This document shows positions 7,661-13,548 of a DNA stretch of 13,548 nucleotides, one piece after another. The notes below the pieces were generated by a model. That model was not told the DNA's origin. It worked only from the letters and a program-made list of their open reading frames with translations, and searched no databases. The position numbers were made by a program, and so were the translations under genes. Every line of letters begins with the position of its first letter. The stretch's first letter is position 1. Source of the stretch: CAIOSQ01 sp044359885 (lineage in GTDB: Bacteria > Pseudomonadota > Alphaproteobacteria > CACIAM-22H2); the NCBI GenBank assembly GCA_044359885.1, contig JBIKLI010000087.1, positions 1-13,548 on the forward strand. Direction: 5' to 3'.

Positions 7661-7674
7661 AAATATTCTAGACT
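7654..7674. promoter_or_regulatory. Irr-box (ICE)-type operator palindrome
   Basis: This is a perfect 21-bp palindrome: AGTCTAGAA, centre ATA, TTCTAGACT. The core TCTAGAA-N3-TTCTAGA differs by one base per arm from the ICE/Irr-box pattern I recall, TTTAGAA-N3-TTCTAAA. It overlaps the last codon and TAG stop of irr and ends one base before a consensus TTGACA. A Fur-family protein bound here should block or strongly affect the rubrerythrin promoter. The palindrome is seen directly; binding by Irr is inferred from the match and from irr lying next to it. Confidence 0.72.
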
Positions 7675-7675
7675 A

Positions 7676-7704
7676 TTGACACCCCCGGGTGCCGGACCTA
7701 ACTC
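7676..7704 (+). promoter_or_regulatory. Rubrerythrin promoter (-35 TTGACA, weak -10)
   Basis: A consensus -35 TTGACA at 7676-7681 lies immediately after the operator palindrome. At a 17-base spacing the -10 would be TAACTC (7699-7704), a poor match, so an activator or a non-standard sigma factor may be needed. The spacer contains a short inverted repeat CACCC/GGGTG (7680-7691). The leader to the rubrerythrin start would be about 55-60 bases. Confidence 0.5.
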
Positions 7705-7768
7705 CCTGGTCCCGCACGCCGCCCGCGAGAACCGGGCGCCGCGCGGCCAACCTGCAGGAGACATGCCG

Positions 7769-8191
7769 ATGCCGAAGCTCAAAGGAACGAAGACCGAGGA
7801 CAATCTGAAGGCCGCGTTCGCCGGCGAAAGCCAGGCGAATCGTCGCTACCTCTATTTCGCGCAAAAGGCCGATGTCGAGGGGCACAACGACGTCGCGGTC
7901 GTGTTCCGTTCCACCGCCGAGGGCGAGACCGGCCATGCCCATGGCCATCTCGAGTTCCTCGAGGAGTCGGGCGACCCGGCGACGGGCCTGCCGATCGGCA
8001 CGACCTCGGACAATCTGAAGGCCGCGATCGCGGGCGAGACGCACGAGTACACCGACATGTACCCGGGCATGGCCAAGACGGCCCGCGAAGAGGGCTTCGA
8101 GGAGATCGCCGACTGGTTCGAGACCCTGGCGAAGGCGGAGAAGAGCCACGCCGGCAAGTTCCAGCGCACGCTGAACGAGATGGCGAAGTGA
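7769..8191 (+). CDS. rbr: Rubrerythrin, diiron domain only (no rubredoxin domain)
   Basis: This is a ferritin-like four-helix diiron protein, probably reducing hydrogen peroxide in the cytoplasm. The 140 residues hold two matching helix pairs starting [16 protein letters not shown] (12-27) and [17 protein letters not shown] (82-98). Expected iron ligands are E20, E53 and H56 (EGETGH), E90, E93, and E124/H127 (AEKSH). The C-terminal rubredoxin domain of classical rubrerythrins is absent, so electrons must come from another protein. Two ATGs stand at 7763 and 7769; the AGGAG ending at 7760 is 2 bases from the first and 8 from the second, so I chose 7769. It is first in a set with the Fe-S/CCG and DUF3501 genes and is probably regulated from the palindrome upstream. 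Confidence 0.93.
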   Translation: MPKLKGTKTEDNLKAAFAGESQANRRYLYFAQKADVEGHNDVAVVFRSTAEGETGHAHGHLEFLEESGDPATGLPIGTTSDNLKAAIAGETHEYTDMYPGMAKTAREEGFEEIADWFETLAKAEKSHAGKFQRTLNEMAK

Positions 8192-8198
8192 TGCCGAC

Positions 8199-8246
8199 GG
8201 CGCGGCGGTTCCGGCTTCGCGCCGGGACCGCCGCGCCGGCCCTTTT
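8199..8246 (+). terminator. Strong hairpin with T4 tract between rbr and the Fe-S gene (terminator or attenuator)
   Basis: Arms 8199-8215 and 8221-8237 form a 17-bp stem (one G-U pair) with a 5-base loop TTCGC. TTTT follows at 8243-8246 after CGGCC. The hairpin begins 7 bases after the rubrerythrin stop. The T-tract is short and offset, so termination may be partial. That would give abundant rubrerythrin mRNA and less of the downstream genes; the hairpin could also protect the 3' end of the rbr message. Confidence 0.65.
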
Positions 8247-8276
8247 CCAGGCGAGCGATCATTCGAGGACATGGCG

Positions 8277-9617
8277 ATGCGCGAAGGCAGTCTAGAGGCC
8301 CCGATCCGGCACCCGATCGACTGGCAGAACCCGGATTTCTGGGACGAAGCCAAGCTCGAGGCCGAGCTGCGTCGCGTCTACGACATCTGCCACGGCTGCC
8401 GGCGCTGCTTCAACCTGTGCGACTCCTTTCCCAAGCTGTTCGACTTCGTCGACAACGCCCCCAACGAGAGCGTCGAGGATCTGACGCCCAAGCAGCTCCA
8501 GGAAGTCGTCGACGGCTGCACGCTGTGCGACATGTGCTTCCTGACCAAGTGCCCCTACGTGCCGCCTCACGAGTGGAACCTGGATTTCCCGCATCTGATG
8601 CTGCGGGCGCGCGCGATCGAGGCGCGCAAGAACGGCGTCAAGTGGAACGAGGCCGCGCTGACCCAGACCGACCGCAACGGCAAGCTCGCGGCGCTGGTCT
8701 CGCCGGTGGCGAACTGGGCCTCGAAGGAAGGCAACGGCCTCACCCGTCCGCTGATGGAAAAGGCGCTGGGCGTCCATCGCGAGGCGCGGCTGCCGAAATT
8801 CAACACCGCGACCTTCAAGATGCGCGACCGCGGCGATCCCGCGCAGGTCAACCGCGACGCACCGGCCTTCGGCCAGCGCAAGGTCGCGCTCTACGCCACC
8901 TGCTTCGTGAACTACAACGATCCCGAGATCGGCATGGCCGCGCGCGCGGTGCTGGCGCGTAACGGCGTCGAGACCCGGGTCGAATATCCGCGCTGCTGCG
9001 GGATGCCGCAGCTCGAGCGCGGCGAGATCGAGAAGGTCGCGGCGGCCGCCAAGGCGACCGCGGCGCATTTCGCGCCGCTGATCGACCAGGGCTGGGACGT
9101 CGTGGCGCTGGTGCCGTCCTGCGCGCTGATGCTGAAGTTCGAGTGGCCGCTGATCGTGCCCGACGATCCGCTGGTGAAGAAGCTCGCCCAGGCGACCTTC
9201 GACATCACCGAATACGTCGTCGACATCCACAAGAAGCACGGCCTTGCCCCCGGACTCCAGCCGCTGGAGGGCGGTGTTGCCGTCCATATCGCGTGCCATG
9301 CGCGCGCGCAGAACATGGGGCCGAAGGCGGCCGAGATGCTGCGTCTGATCCCCGAGCCGGACGTCCAGGTCATCGAGCGCTGCTCGGGCCATGGCGGAAG
9401 CTGGGGCATCATGAAGGAGAATTTCGAGACCGCCGTGAAGGTCGGCAAGCCGGCGGCCAGGGCCGCGGCCAAGGCGGGCAAGGCGCATCTGGCCTCCGAA
9501 TGCCCGCTCGCCGGCGACCATCTGGCGCAGATCATTGATCGCCTGGGGGAGGGCGGTCCGGCACCCGAGCCCAAGCACCCGATCGAGATCTTCGCCAAGG
9601 CCTACGGCCTGGCGTGA
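8277..9617 (+). CDS. Fe-S/CCG-domain oxidoreductase, heterodisulfide reductase/GlpC-like
   Basis: This 446-residue soluble protein combines a dicluster ferredoxin head with CCG (HdrB/HdrD/GlpC-type) domains, so it should be an electron-transfer protein. Cluster one is [11 protein letters not shown] (C38, C41, C44, C48). Cluster two is [13 protein letters not shown] (C81, C84, C87, C92), with one extra residue before the last cysteine compared with the usual CxxCxxCxxxCP. The first CCG segment has [11 protein letters not shown]. In the second, [12 protein letters not shown] leads to [11 protein letters not shown], in which the canonical CCG is altered to CSG. ATGs occur at 8271 and 8277; GAGGA sits 1 and 7 bases before them, so I chose 8277. 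Its context suggests it feeds electrons to the rubredoxin-less rubrerythrin; this is inference. Confidence 0.87.
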   Translation: MREGSLEAPIRHPIDWQNPDFWDEAKLEAELRRVYDICHGCRRCFNLCDSFPKLFDFVDNAPNESVEDLTPKQLQEVVDGCTLCDMCFLTKCPYVPPHEWNLDFPHLMLRARAIEARKNGVKWNEAALTQTDRNGKLAALVSPVANWASKEGNGLTRPLMEKALGVHREARLPKFNTATFKMRDRGDPAQVNRDAPAFGQRKVALYATCFVNYNDPEIGMAARAVLARNGVETRVEYPRCCGMPQLERGEIEKVAAAAKATAAHFAPLIDQGWDVVALVPSCALMLKFEWPLIVPDDPLVKKLAQATFDITEYVVDIHKKHGLAPGLQPLEGGVAVHIACHARAQNMGPKAAEMLRLIPEPDVQVIERCSGHGGSWGIMKENFETAVKVGKPAARAAAKAGKAHLASECPLAGDHLAQIIDRLGEGGPAPEPKHPIEIFAKAYGLA

Positions 9618-9651
9618 GCCGCGCCTTCCCCCCTCCAACCCCGAGGTCGAG

Positions 9652-10251
9652 ATGATTGCCGCCACCAAGACCGAGATCACCCGCGCCGACATCCTGCCGG
9701 CAGACGTCTATGGCCGCGAGCGCCGGGCGCTGCGTGCCGATGTCGTCGAGATGAAGAAGCTGCGCCGGGTCAGCGTCGGACCCTTCGCGACGTTCTATTT
9801 CGAGAACTATCGCACCATGTGGCATCAGGTCCACGAGATGCTGTTCATCGAGAAGGGCGGCGAGGGCCAGATCGACGACGAACTCAGCGCCTACAATCCG
9901 CTGATCCCCAAGGGCAGCGAGTTGGTGGCGACGGTGATGCTGGAGATCGAGGATCCCGTTCGTCGCGCGCGCGCGCTTGCGCGGCTCGGCGGCATCGAGC
10001 GCCACATCTTCGTCAGCGTCGGCGGCGAGCGCATCGCCGCGCGTCCCGAGGGCGAGGTCGAGCGCACGAAGGCCGACGGCAAGACCAGCTCGGTGCATTT
10101 CGTGCATTTCGACTTCACGCCGGCGCAGATCGCCCGCTTCCGCGATACCGCCCACCAGATCGTCGTCGGGATCGATCACCCCGAGTACAGCCATATGGCG
10201 GTGCTGTCGCCCGCCGCGCGCGAGGCGCTGGCGCGGGATTTCGCGGGCTGA
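9652..10251 (+). CDS. DUF3501 family protein
   Basis: This 199-residue protein is recognised as DUF3501 from its overall pattern: ITRADILPADVYGRERRALRADVVEMKKLRRVSVGPFATFYFENYRTMWHQVHEMLFIE at the N-terminus and VHFVHFDFTPAQIARFRD near the end. It has no cysteine, signal peptide or membrane segment, so it should be cytosolic and is not itself an Fe-S protein. The many histidines (WHQVHEM, VHFVHF, DHPEYSHM) might bind metal; that is speculation. The ATG at 9652 has GAGGTCGAG just upstream and follows the Fe-S gene by 34 bases. DUF3501 genes are, as I recall, usually next to a rubrerythrin and this type of Fe-S protein, so a shared function is likely though unknown. Confidence 0.85.
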   Translation: MIAATKTEITRADILPADVYGRERRALRADVVEMKKLRRVSVGPFATFYFENYRTMWHQVHEMLFIEKGGEGQIDDELSAYNPLIPKGSELVATVMLEIEDPVRRARALARLGGIERHIFVSVGGERIAARPEGEVERTKADGKTSSVHFVHFDFTPAQIARFRDTAHQIVVGIDHPEYSHMAVLSPAAREALARDFAG

Positions 10252-10265
10252 CGGTCGCCGCCTCG

Positions 10266-10289
10266 CGCGGCCGATGTCAATCGGCCGCG
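10266..10289. terminator. Palindromic hairpin between convergent DUF3501 and aminotransferase genes
   Basis: Perfect 10-bp arms CGCGGCCGAT (10266-10275) and ATCGGCCGCG (10280-10289) enclose the loop GTCA. It lies in the 52-bp gap between two genes that end towards each other, so it can act on both strands. Neither side has a T-run, so it is a likely but not canonical bidirectional terminator. Confidence 0.55.
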
Positions 10290-10303
10290 TCCAGCGTGCG
10301 GGG

Positions 10304-11524
10304 CTAGCGCCGAGGCGCCAGCAGCCGGGTCATCGCGGCGCAGACATAGTCGATCTCGGCATCGGTGAGCCCGACGCCGGAAGGCAGACTGAAGCCGCGC
10401 GCGGATAGCGCGGTGGTCGCGGGGAAGTTGCCGCCACCGGCATAGGGCCGGTAGGGCGTCATCTCGTGCAGCGGATAGAACAAGGGCCGCGTGTCGATCC
10501 CGGCTTCGCCCAGGCAGCGCATCATCTCGTCGCGCGCCACGCCGCTGGACCGGGGATCGACGATCACCGAGACCATCCAGTAGCTGTTGCGCCGACCGGC
10601 AAGCCGGGGGGCGAATTCGATTCCGGGCAGCCCGGCGAGCCCGTCGCGATAGCGCCGCGCGATCGCCTGCTTGCGCGCGAGGAAACGTTCCGCCTGTTCC
10701 AGCTGGGCGCAGCCGATCGCCGCCTGCAGATTGGTGAGCCGGTAGTTGTAGCCGACCTCGTCGTGCCAGTAGCGCTTCTCCGGGTTCATGCCGTGGTCGC
10801 GCAGGCGACGCGCGCGCTGGGCGGCCTCGGCGTCGCGGAACACGACGGCGCCGCCCTCGCCGGTGGTGATGACCTTGTTCGAGAAGAAGCTGAACGTGCC
10901 GGCATCGCCGATCGTGCCGCAGGCCCGGCCGCGATGGGTGGCGCCGATCGCCTCGGCGGCATCCTCGACGATCCGCAACCCGTGCCGCTGCGCGATGCGG
11001 TCCAGCCCGTCCATGTCGGCCGGCTGGCCGTAGAGATGGACCGGCATGATCGCGCGGGTGCGGCTGGTGACGGCGGCGGCGACGCGCTCCGGATCGATGT
11101 TCCAGGTGCGGCGGTCGACATCGACGATGACCGGCGTCGCGCCGGCATGGACCACCGTGTTGATCGTGGCGGCGAAGGTCAGGTCCGGGACGATCACCTC
11201 GTCCCCGGGCCCGATGCCGTAGCCCAGCAGGGCGAGATGCAGCGCGGCCGTCCCGTTCGAGCAGGAGACGACATGCTCGGCGCCGATCAGAGCGCCCAGC
11301 ATCTCCTCGAACCGCTTCACGAAGCTGCCCTGGGAGGAGATCCAGTTGGTGGTCACGCATTGCGTGACATATTCGAGCTCGCGCCCCCCCAGAACCGGTT
11401 CCGCCATCGGAATGCGCCGGCCGGAGGGCGGAAGGCTGGGGATGACGTCCGTCTCCGCCCGGTCCGGCTGGAAGCTGGCGCTCTCGGCCGGCAGGCCGAG
11501 GCCGCGGCCGCTGTCGGGCATCAT
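10304..11524 (-). CDS. DegT/DnrJ-family PLP sugar aminotransferase, GDP-perosamine synthase-like
   Basis: The enzyme transfers an amino group from glutamate to a keto-sugar nucleotide; the closest family I recognise is GDP-perosamine synthase (Per/RfbE), which acts on GDP-4-keto-6-deoxymannose. In the 406-residue protein, TNWISSQGSFVKRFEEML, SNGTAALHLAL, GPGDEVIVPDLTFAATINTV, VHLYGQPADMD, VEDAAEAIGA (D188) and FSFFSNKVITTGEGG (PLP lysine K217) line up in order. They are followed by YWHDEVGYNYRLTNLQAAIGCAQLEQ. Family members usually begin near IPMAEPVLGG, so the chosen ATG gives a 36-residue N-terminal extension. ATG codons at 11524 and 11521 are preceded by a weak AGGG; the ATG at 11407 has no ribosome-binding site. 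Its neighbours are polysaccharide genes, which fits synthesis of a surface amino sugar. Confidence 0.85.
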   Translation of the reverse strand: MMPDSGRGLGLPAESASFQPDRAETDVIPSLPPSGRRIPMAEPVLGGRELEYVTQCVTTNWISSQGSFVKRFEEMLGALIGAEHVVSCSNGTAALHLALLGYGIGPGDEVIVPDLTFAATINTVVHAGATPVIVDVDRRTWNIDPERVAAAVTSRTRAIMPVHLYGQPADMDGLDRIAQRHGLRIVEDAAEAIGATHRGRACGTIGDAGTFSFFSNKVITTGEGGAVVFRDAEAAQRARRLRDHGMNPEKRYWHDEVGYNYRLTNLQAAIGCAQLEQAERFLARKQAIARRYRDGLAGLPGIEFAPRLAGRRNSYWMVSVIVDPRSSGVARDEMMRCLGEAGIDTRPLFYPLHEMTPYRPYAGGGNFPATTALSARGFSLPSGVGLTDAEIDYVCAAMTRLLAPRR

Positions 11525-11583
11525 GGCCGCACCCTGAGGCGAGCCAGATCGCTGGCAGAAGGGGTCCGAGTGTCCATAACCCG

Positions 11584-11602
11584 AAAACGGATCAACCATC
11601 CG
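11584..11602 (-). terminator. Weak hairpin plus T4 in the gap after the glycosyltransferase
   Basis: Read on the minus strand, CGGAT, loop GGTTG, ATCCG is followed at once by TTTT (11584-11587). It lies 38 bases beyond the glycosyltransferase stop, within the 115-bp gap before the aminotransferase. The stem is only 5 bp, so termination would be inefficient at best. No clear promoter was found in this gap, so the three polysaccharide genes may still share a transcript. Confidence 0.3.
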
Positions 11603-11639
11603 GTTTAATCCGGGCCCCCCTGCAAGAATCTTCGCCCCC

Positions 11640-12776
11640 TCAGCCGGACGGCAACCCAAGCGAGATAATCTGTCTTTCTATAACCTTTTCCTCGACATAG
11701 AGATCGAGTGCACGGCGAAGGCCGGCGTCGCCTAGCCGTGTGCGCAGCGCCGGATCGGTGGCCAGCCGGCCGAGCGCGGCGGCCAGCGCCACGGGCTGGG
11801 CCACCGGCACCAGCAGCCCGGTCTCGCCCTCGATCACCTCCTCGCGCGCGCCGCGGATGTCGGTGGCGACCACCGGCAGGGCGCTCAGCATCGCCTCGAT
11901 GATCGAGCGCGGCATCCCTTCGCGGTGCGACGGCAGGACGAAGACGTCGGCGGCGCGCAGCAGATCCGGCACATCGGTCCGGTAGCCCAGGAACCGCACC
12001 CGCCCGGACAGGGCCGGATCGCGCTCGGCCGCCGCGATGTCCGCGGCGATCGAGCCGGCGTGGTCGCTCGCCAGCCTTTCGCCGGCCACCCAGAGGTCGG
12101 CATCGACATGCCGCATCGCGGCGAACAGTTCCGGATAGCCCTTCTCCGCGACCAGCCGTGCGACGCAGAGGATGGCCGGACGCGGCGAGGCAAGGCCGAG
12201 CCGCGCGCGCAGGGCCGCGCGCGCCGCGGGGTCGCGAGCAGGGTGGAAACGCCCGGGATCGCTGCCGTTGCCGATGGCGGCGATCGTCCCGCCACGGCGG
12301 CACAGCCGCAACCGCCGTGCCGTCGCCGCGTCTTCCTCGGCCTGGGTGAACAGCGTGTCGGTGAAGCGACCGCCGACCCACTCCAGGGCGGCGAACAGCG
12401 TCCAGGACGGCCACGCCATGCGTTCGTGGAAATAGAACCCATGGGCCGTGTAGACGATCCGCGGGACGCCGTGGCGGCCGGCCGCCAGCCGTCCGATCAG
12501 CGCGGCGATCGGGGTGTGGACATGGACGAGGTCGAAGCGCTCGCGGCCGAACAGCGCCGAGACCTCGCGATAGGCCCGGACATGGGCGCGCGGGTCGAGG
12601 TTGCGGGCGAAGCCGACTTGCTCGACCCGGAACCCGTCCTCGCGGACCCGGTCGGCGAGCGGCCCCGGCGCGCAGACGCCGACCACCTCATGCCCGGCCG
12701 CGCGCAGCGCGCGCATCAGCGGCAGCAGGAAATGGTAGAGCGTGAAATCGACGGCGCAGAGCTGGCAGATCTTCAT
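11640..12776 (-). CDS. Glycosyltransferase family 4 (CapM/EpsD-like)
   Basis: This is a 378-residue GT-B fold retaining glycosyltransferase, probably adding a sugar to a lipid-linked glycan at the inner face of the membrane. The N-terminal acceptor domain starts MKICQLCAVDFTLYHFLLPLMRALRAAGHEVVG and includes FDLVHVHTPIAALIGRLAA and VYTAHGFYFHE. The C-terminal donor domain has ILCVARLVAEKGYPEL at about 202-217, RFLGYRTDVPDLL, and the EX7E motif EGMPRSIIE with E286 and E294. PVVATDIRGAREEVIEGETGLLVP follows. The ATG at 12776 overlaps the stop of the upstream O-antigen-ligase-like gene as ATGA, so their translation is probably coupled. Donor and acceptor sugars cannot be told from sequence alone. 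Confidence 0.92.
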   Translation of the reverse strand: MKICQLCAVDFTLYHFLLPLMRALRAAGHEVVGVCAPGPLADRVREDGFRVEQVGFARNLDPRAHVRAYREVSALFGRERFDLVHVHTPIAALIGRLAAGRHGVPRIVYTAHGFYFHERMAWPSWTLFAALEWVGGRFTDTLFTQAEEDAATARRLRLCRRGGTIAAIGNGSDPGRFHPARDPAARAALRARLGLASPRPAILCVARLVAEKGYPELFAAMRHVDADLWVAGERLASDHAGSIAADIAAAERDPALSGRVRFLGYRTDVPDLLRAADVFVLPSHREGMPRSIIEAMLSALPVVATDIRGAREEVIEGETGLLVPVAQPVALAAALGRLATDPALRTRLGDAGLRRALDLYVEEKVIERQIISLGLPSG

Positions 12777-13548
12777 GCCGGGACGTCGCCCCGCGCCGGC
12801 AGCACGGCTCGGGTGACCGCGGCGATCATCCACAGCGCCCCCACCCACCAGCCCTGCCAGATCCCGTAGCCGGTCAGCAGCACTGCCAGCGCTGCCGCCA
12901 GGGCCGCCGCCAGGCAGATCGCGGCCGGCGGATCGATGCCGGGGGCCGCGACGCGCCGGACAACCAGGAGGGCTGCGGCCGCGCCGAACGCGGCGCCCAG
13001 CGCCCCCAGCTCCAGCCAAAGCTGCAGGACGCCGTTATGGGGATGCAGGGGAAGGCGATGCACGCCGGGCTGGATGAACGCGTCGCCGCCGGGGATCGCG
13101 CGTGCCGAGCCCAGCCCCCAACCCAGCAGCGGCCGCTCGGCGATGCGGTCGGCCGCGAAGGACCAGATCTCCGCCCGGTGCCAGACCGAACCGTTGAGGC
13201 TGCGCGCGGTGAACCGGTCGTGGAACGGTCCCCAGTTCGGCAGCAGCGGCATCAGCGCGAAGCCCAGCGCGATGGCGCCCATCAGGGTCGCGCGCAGGGC
13301 GGCCGGCCTGCCCGCCGTGAACAGGACGGCGCCCAGCAGGGCGGCAGCGAGTCCGCAGGCCGACGCCAGCAGGGCGGCGTTGCTGTCGAAGGCAGGCAGG
13401 ATGGCGATGGCCCAGGCCGGTAGCAGCGCTCCGCGCCGCCACCCGTACCGGCGGGCGACGACCGCCGCGGCGGGCCAGACCGTGATCGCCAGCAGGCTGG
13501 CCGCGCGGTTGAGACGGTGGAGATGGAAGGGAAGGCCCAGCGCCTCGC
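12773..13548 (-). CDS. O-antigen ligase/polymerase family membrane protein (5' part outside window)
   Basis: The frame is open from the right edge for about 257 codons. It encodes the C-terminal part of a polytopic inner-membrane protein of the O-antigen ligase/Wzy type. Such proteins join lipid-linked glycan to lipid A core, or polymerise repeats, at the periplasmic face. The edge-proximal sequence includes HRLNRAASLLAITVWPAAAVV, then hydrophobic segments such as LLASACGLAAALLGAVLF and GAIALGFALMPLLP. The family loop motif follows: RAEIWSFAADRIAERPLLGWGLGSAR, then LHPHNGVLQLWLELGALGA with the conserved HPHN. Two or three further hydrophobic helices close the protein. Because the N-terminal half is missing, ligase and polymerase cannot be told apart. 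The TGA stop overlaps the next gene's ATG. Confidence 0.85.
   Translation of the reverse strand, partial: EALGLPFHLHRLNRAASLLAITVWPAAAVVARRYGWRRGALLPAWAIAILPAFDSNAALLASACGLAAALLGAVLFTAGRPAALRATLMGAIALGFALMPLLPNWGPFHDRFTARSLNGSVWHRAEIWSFAADRIAERPLLGWGLGSARAIPGGDAFIQPGVHRLPLHPHNGVLQLWLELGALGAAFGAAAALLVVRRVAAPGIDPPAAICLAAALAAALAVLLTGYGIWQGWWVGALWMIAAVTRAVLPARGDVPA

Noticed and set aside
9535..9651. Earlier start for the DUF3501 gene inside the Fe-S gene
   Set aside because: The extension overlaps the Fe-S coding end, has no family similarity, and the ATG at 9652 has a good GAGG upstream.
8292..9692. Minus-strand 466-codon open frame opposite the Fe-S gene
   Set aside because: It is a shadow of the cysteine-cluster protein on the plus strand; its translation has no recognisable domain.
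10466..11608. Plus-strand 380-codon open frame opposite the aminotransferase
   Set aside because: It is antisense to a gene with the full set of PLP aminotransferase motifs and has a low-complexity translation.
11525..11639. Strong promoter for the aminotransferase in the gap after the glycosyltransferase
   Set aside because: I found no -35/-10 pair with acceptable spacing on the minus strand; only a weak hairpin with a T-tract is visible.

Overview
The window is GC-rich, densely packed bacterial DNA. It most resembles an alphaproteobacterium, probably a free-living one in or near the Rhodospirillales. The evidence is the GC-rich codon use, an Irr-type Fur regulator (Irr is mainly alphaproteobacterial), and traces of the IspD-IspF fusion common in that class. 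I see no insertion sequence, tRNA, rRNA, CRISPR array or phage gene.

Left part (1-4665): the tail of a plus-strand glycosyltransferase runs into a minus-strand operon for the non-mevalonate (MEP) isoprenoid pathway. In transcription order the operon is a fused ispD-dxs gene, then ispF, then ispE. The 1031-residue fusion joins IspD (step 3) to Dxs (step 1) through about 130 residues that look like a dead IspF domain. An intact ispF and ispE (steps 5 and 4) follow with gaps or overlaps of only a few bases. The operon ends where the ispE stop and the glycosyltransferase stop share one CTAG tetramer. This fusion is the most unusual feature of the window.

Middle (4666-10303), all plus strand: a cytosolic glycerophosphodiester phosphodiesterase; a non-coding stretch with a large imperfect inverted repeat; and a nitronate-monooxygenase-like flavoprotein with a cysteine cluster near its C-terminus. 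Next come irr, a short rubrerythrin without a rubredoxin domain, a two-cluster Fe-S/CCG-domain protein and a DUF3501 protein. A 21-bp palindrome of the Irr-box (ICE) type overlaps the irr stop codon and abuts a consensus -35 box. It probably puts the rubrerythrin/Fe-S/DUF3501 genes under iron- or heme-dependent control. A 17-bp hairpin after rubrerythrin may make downstream expression lower.

Right part (10304-13548), minus strand: surface-polysaccharide genes, in transcription order an O-antigen-ligase-type membrane protein (cut by the window edge), a GT4 glycosyltransferase overlapping it by ATGA, and a perosamine-synthase-like sugar aminotransferase. The left-edge glycosyltransferase may belong to another polysaccharide locus.

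All calls come from reading the sequence and from remembered family motifs. No database search was run.
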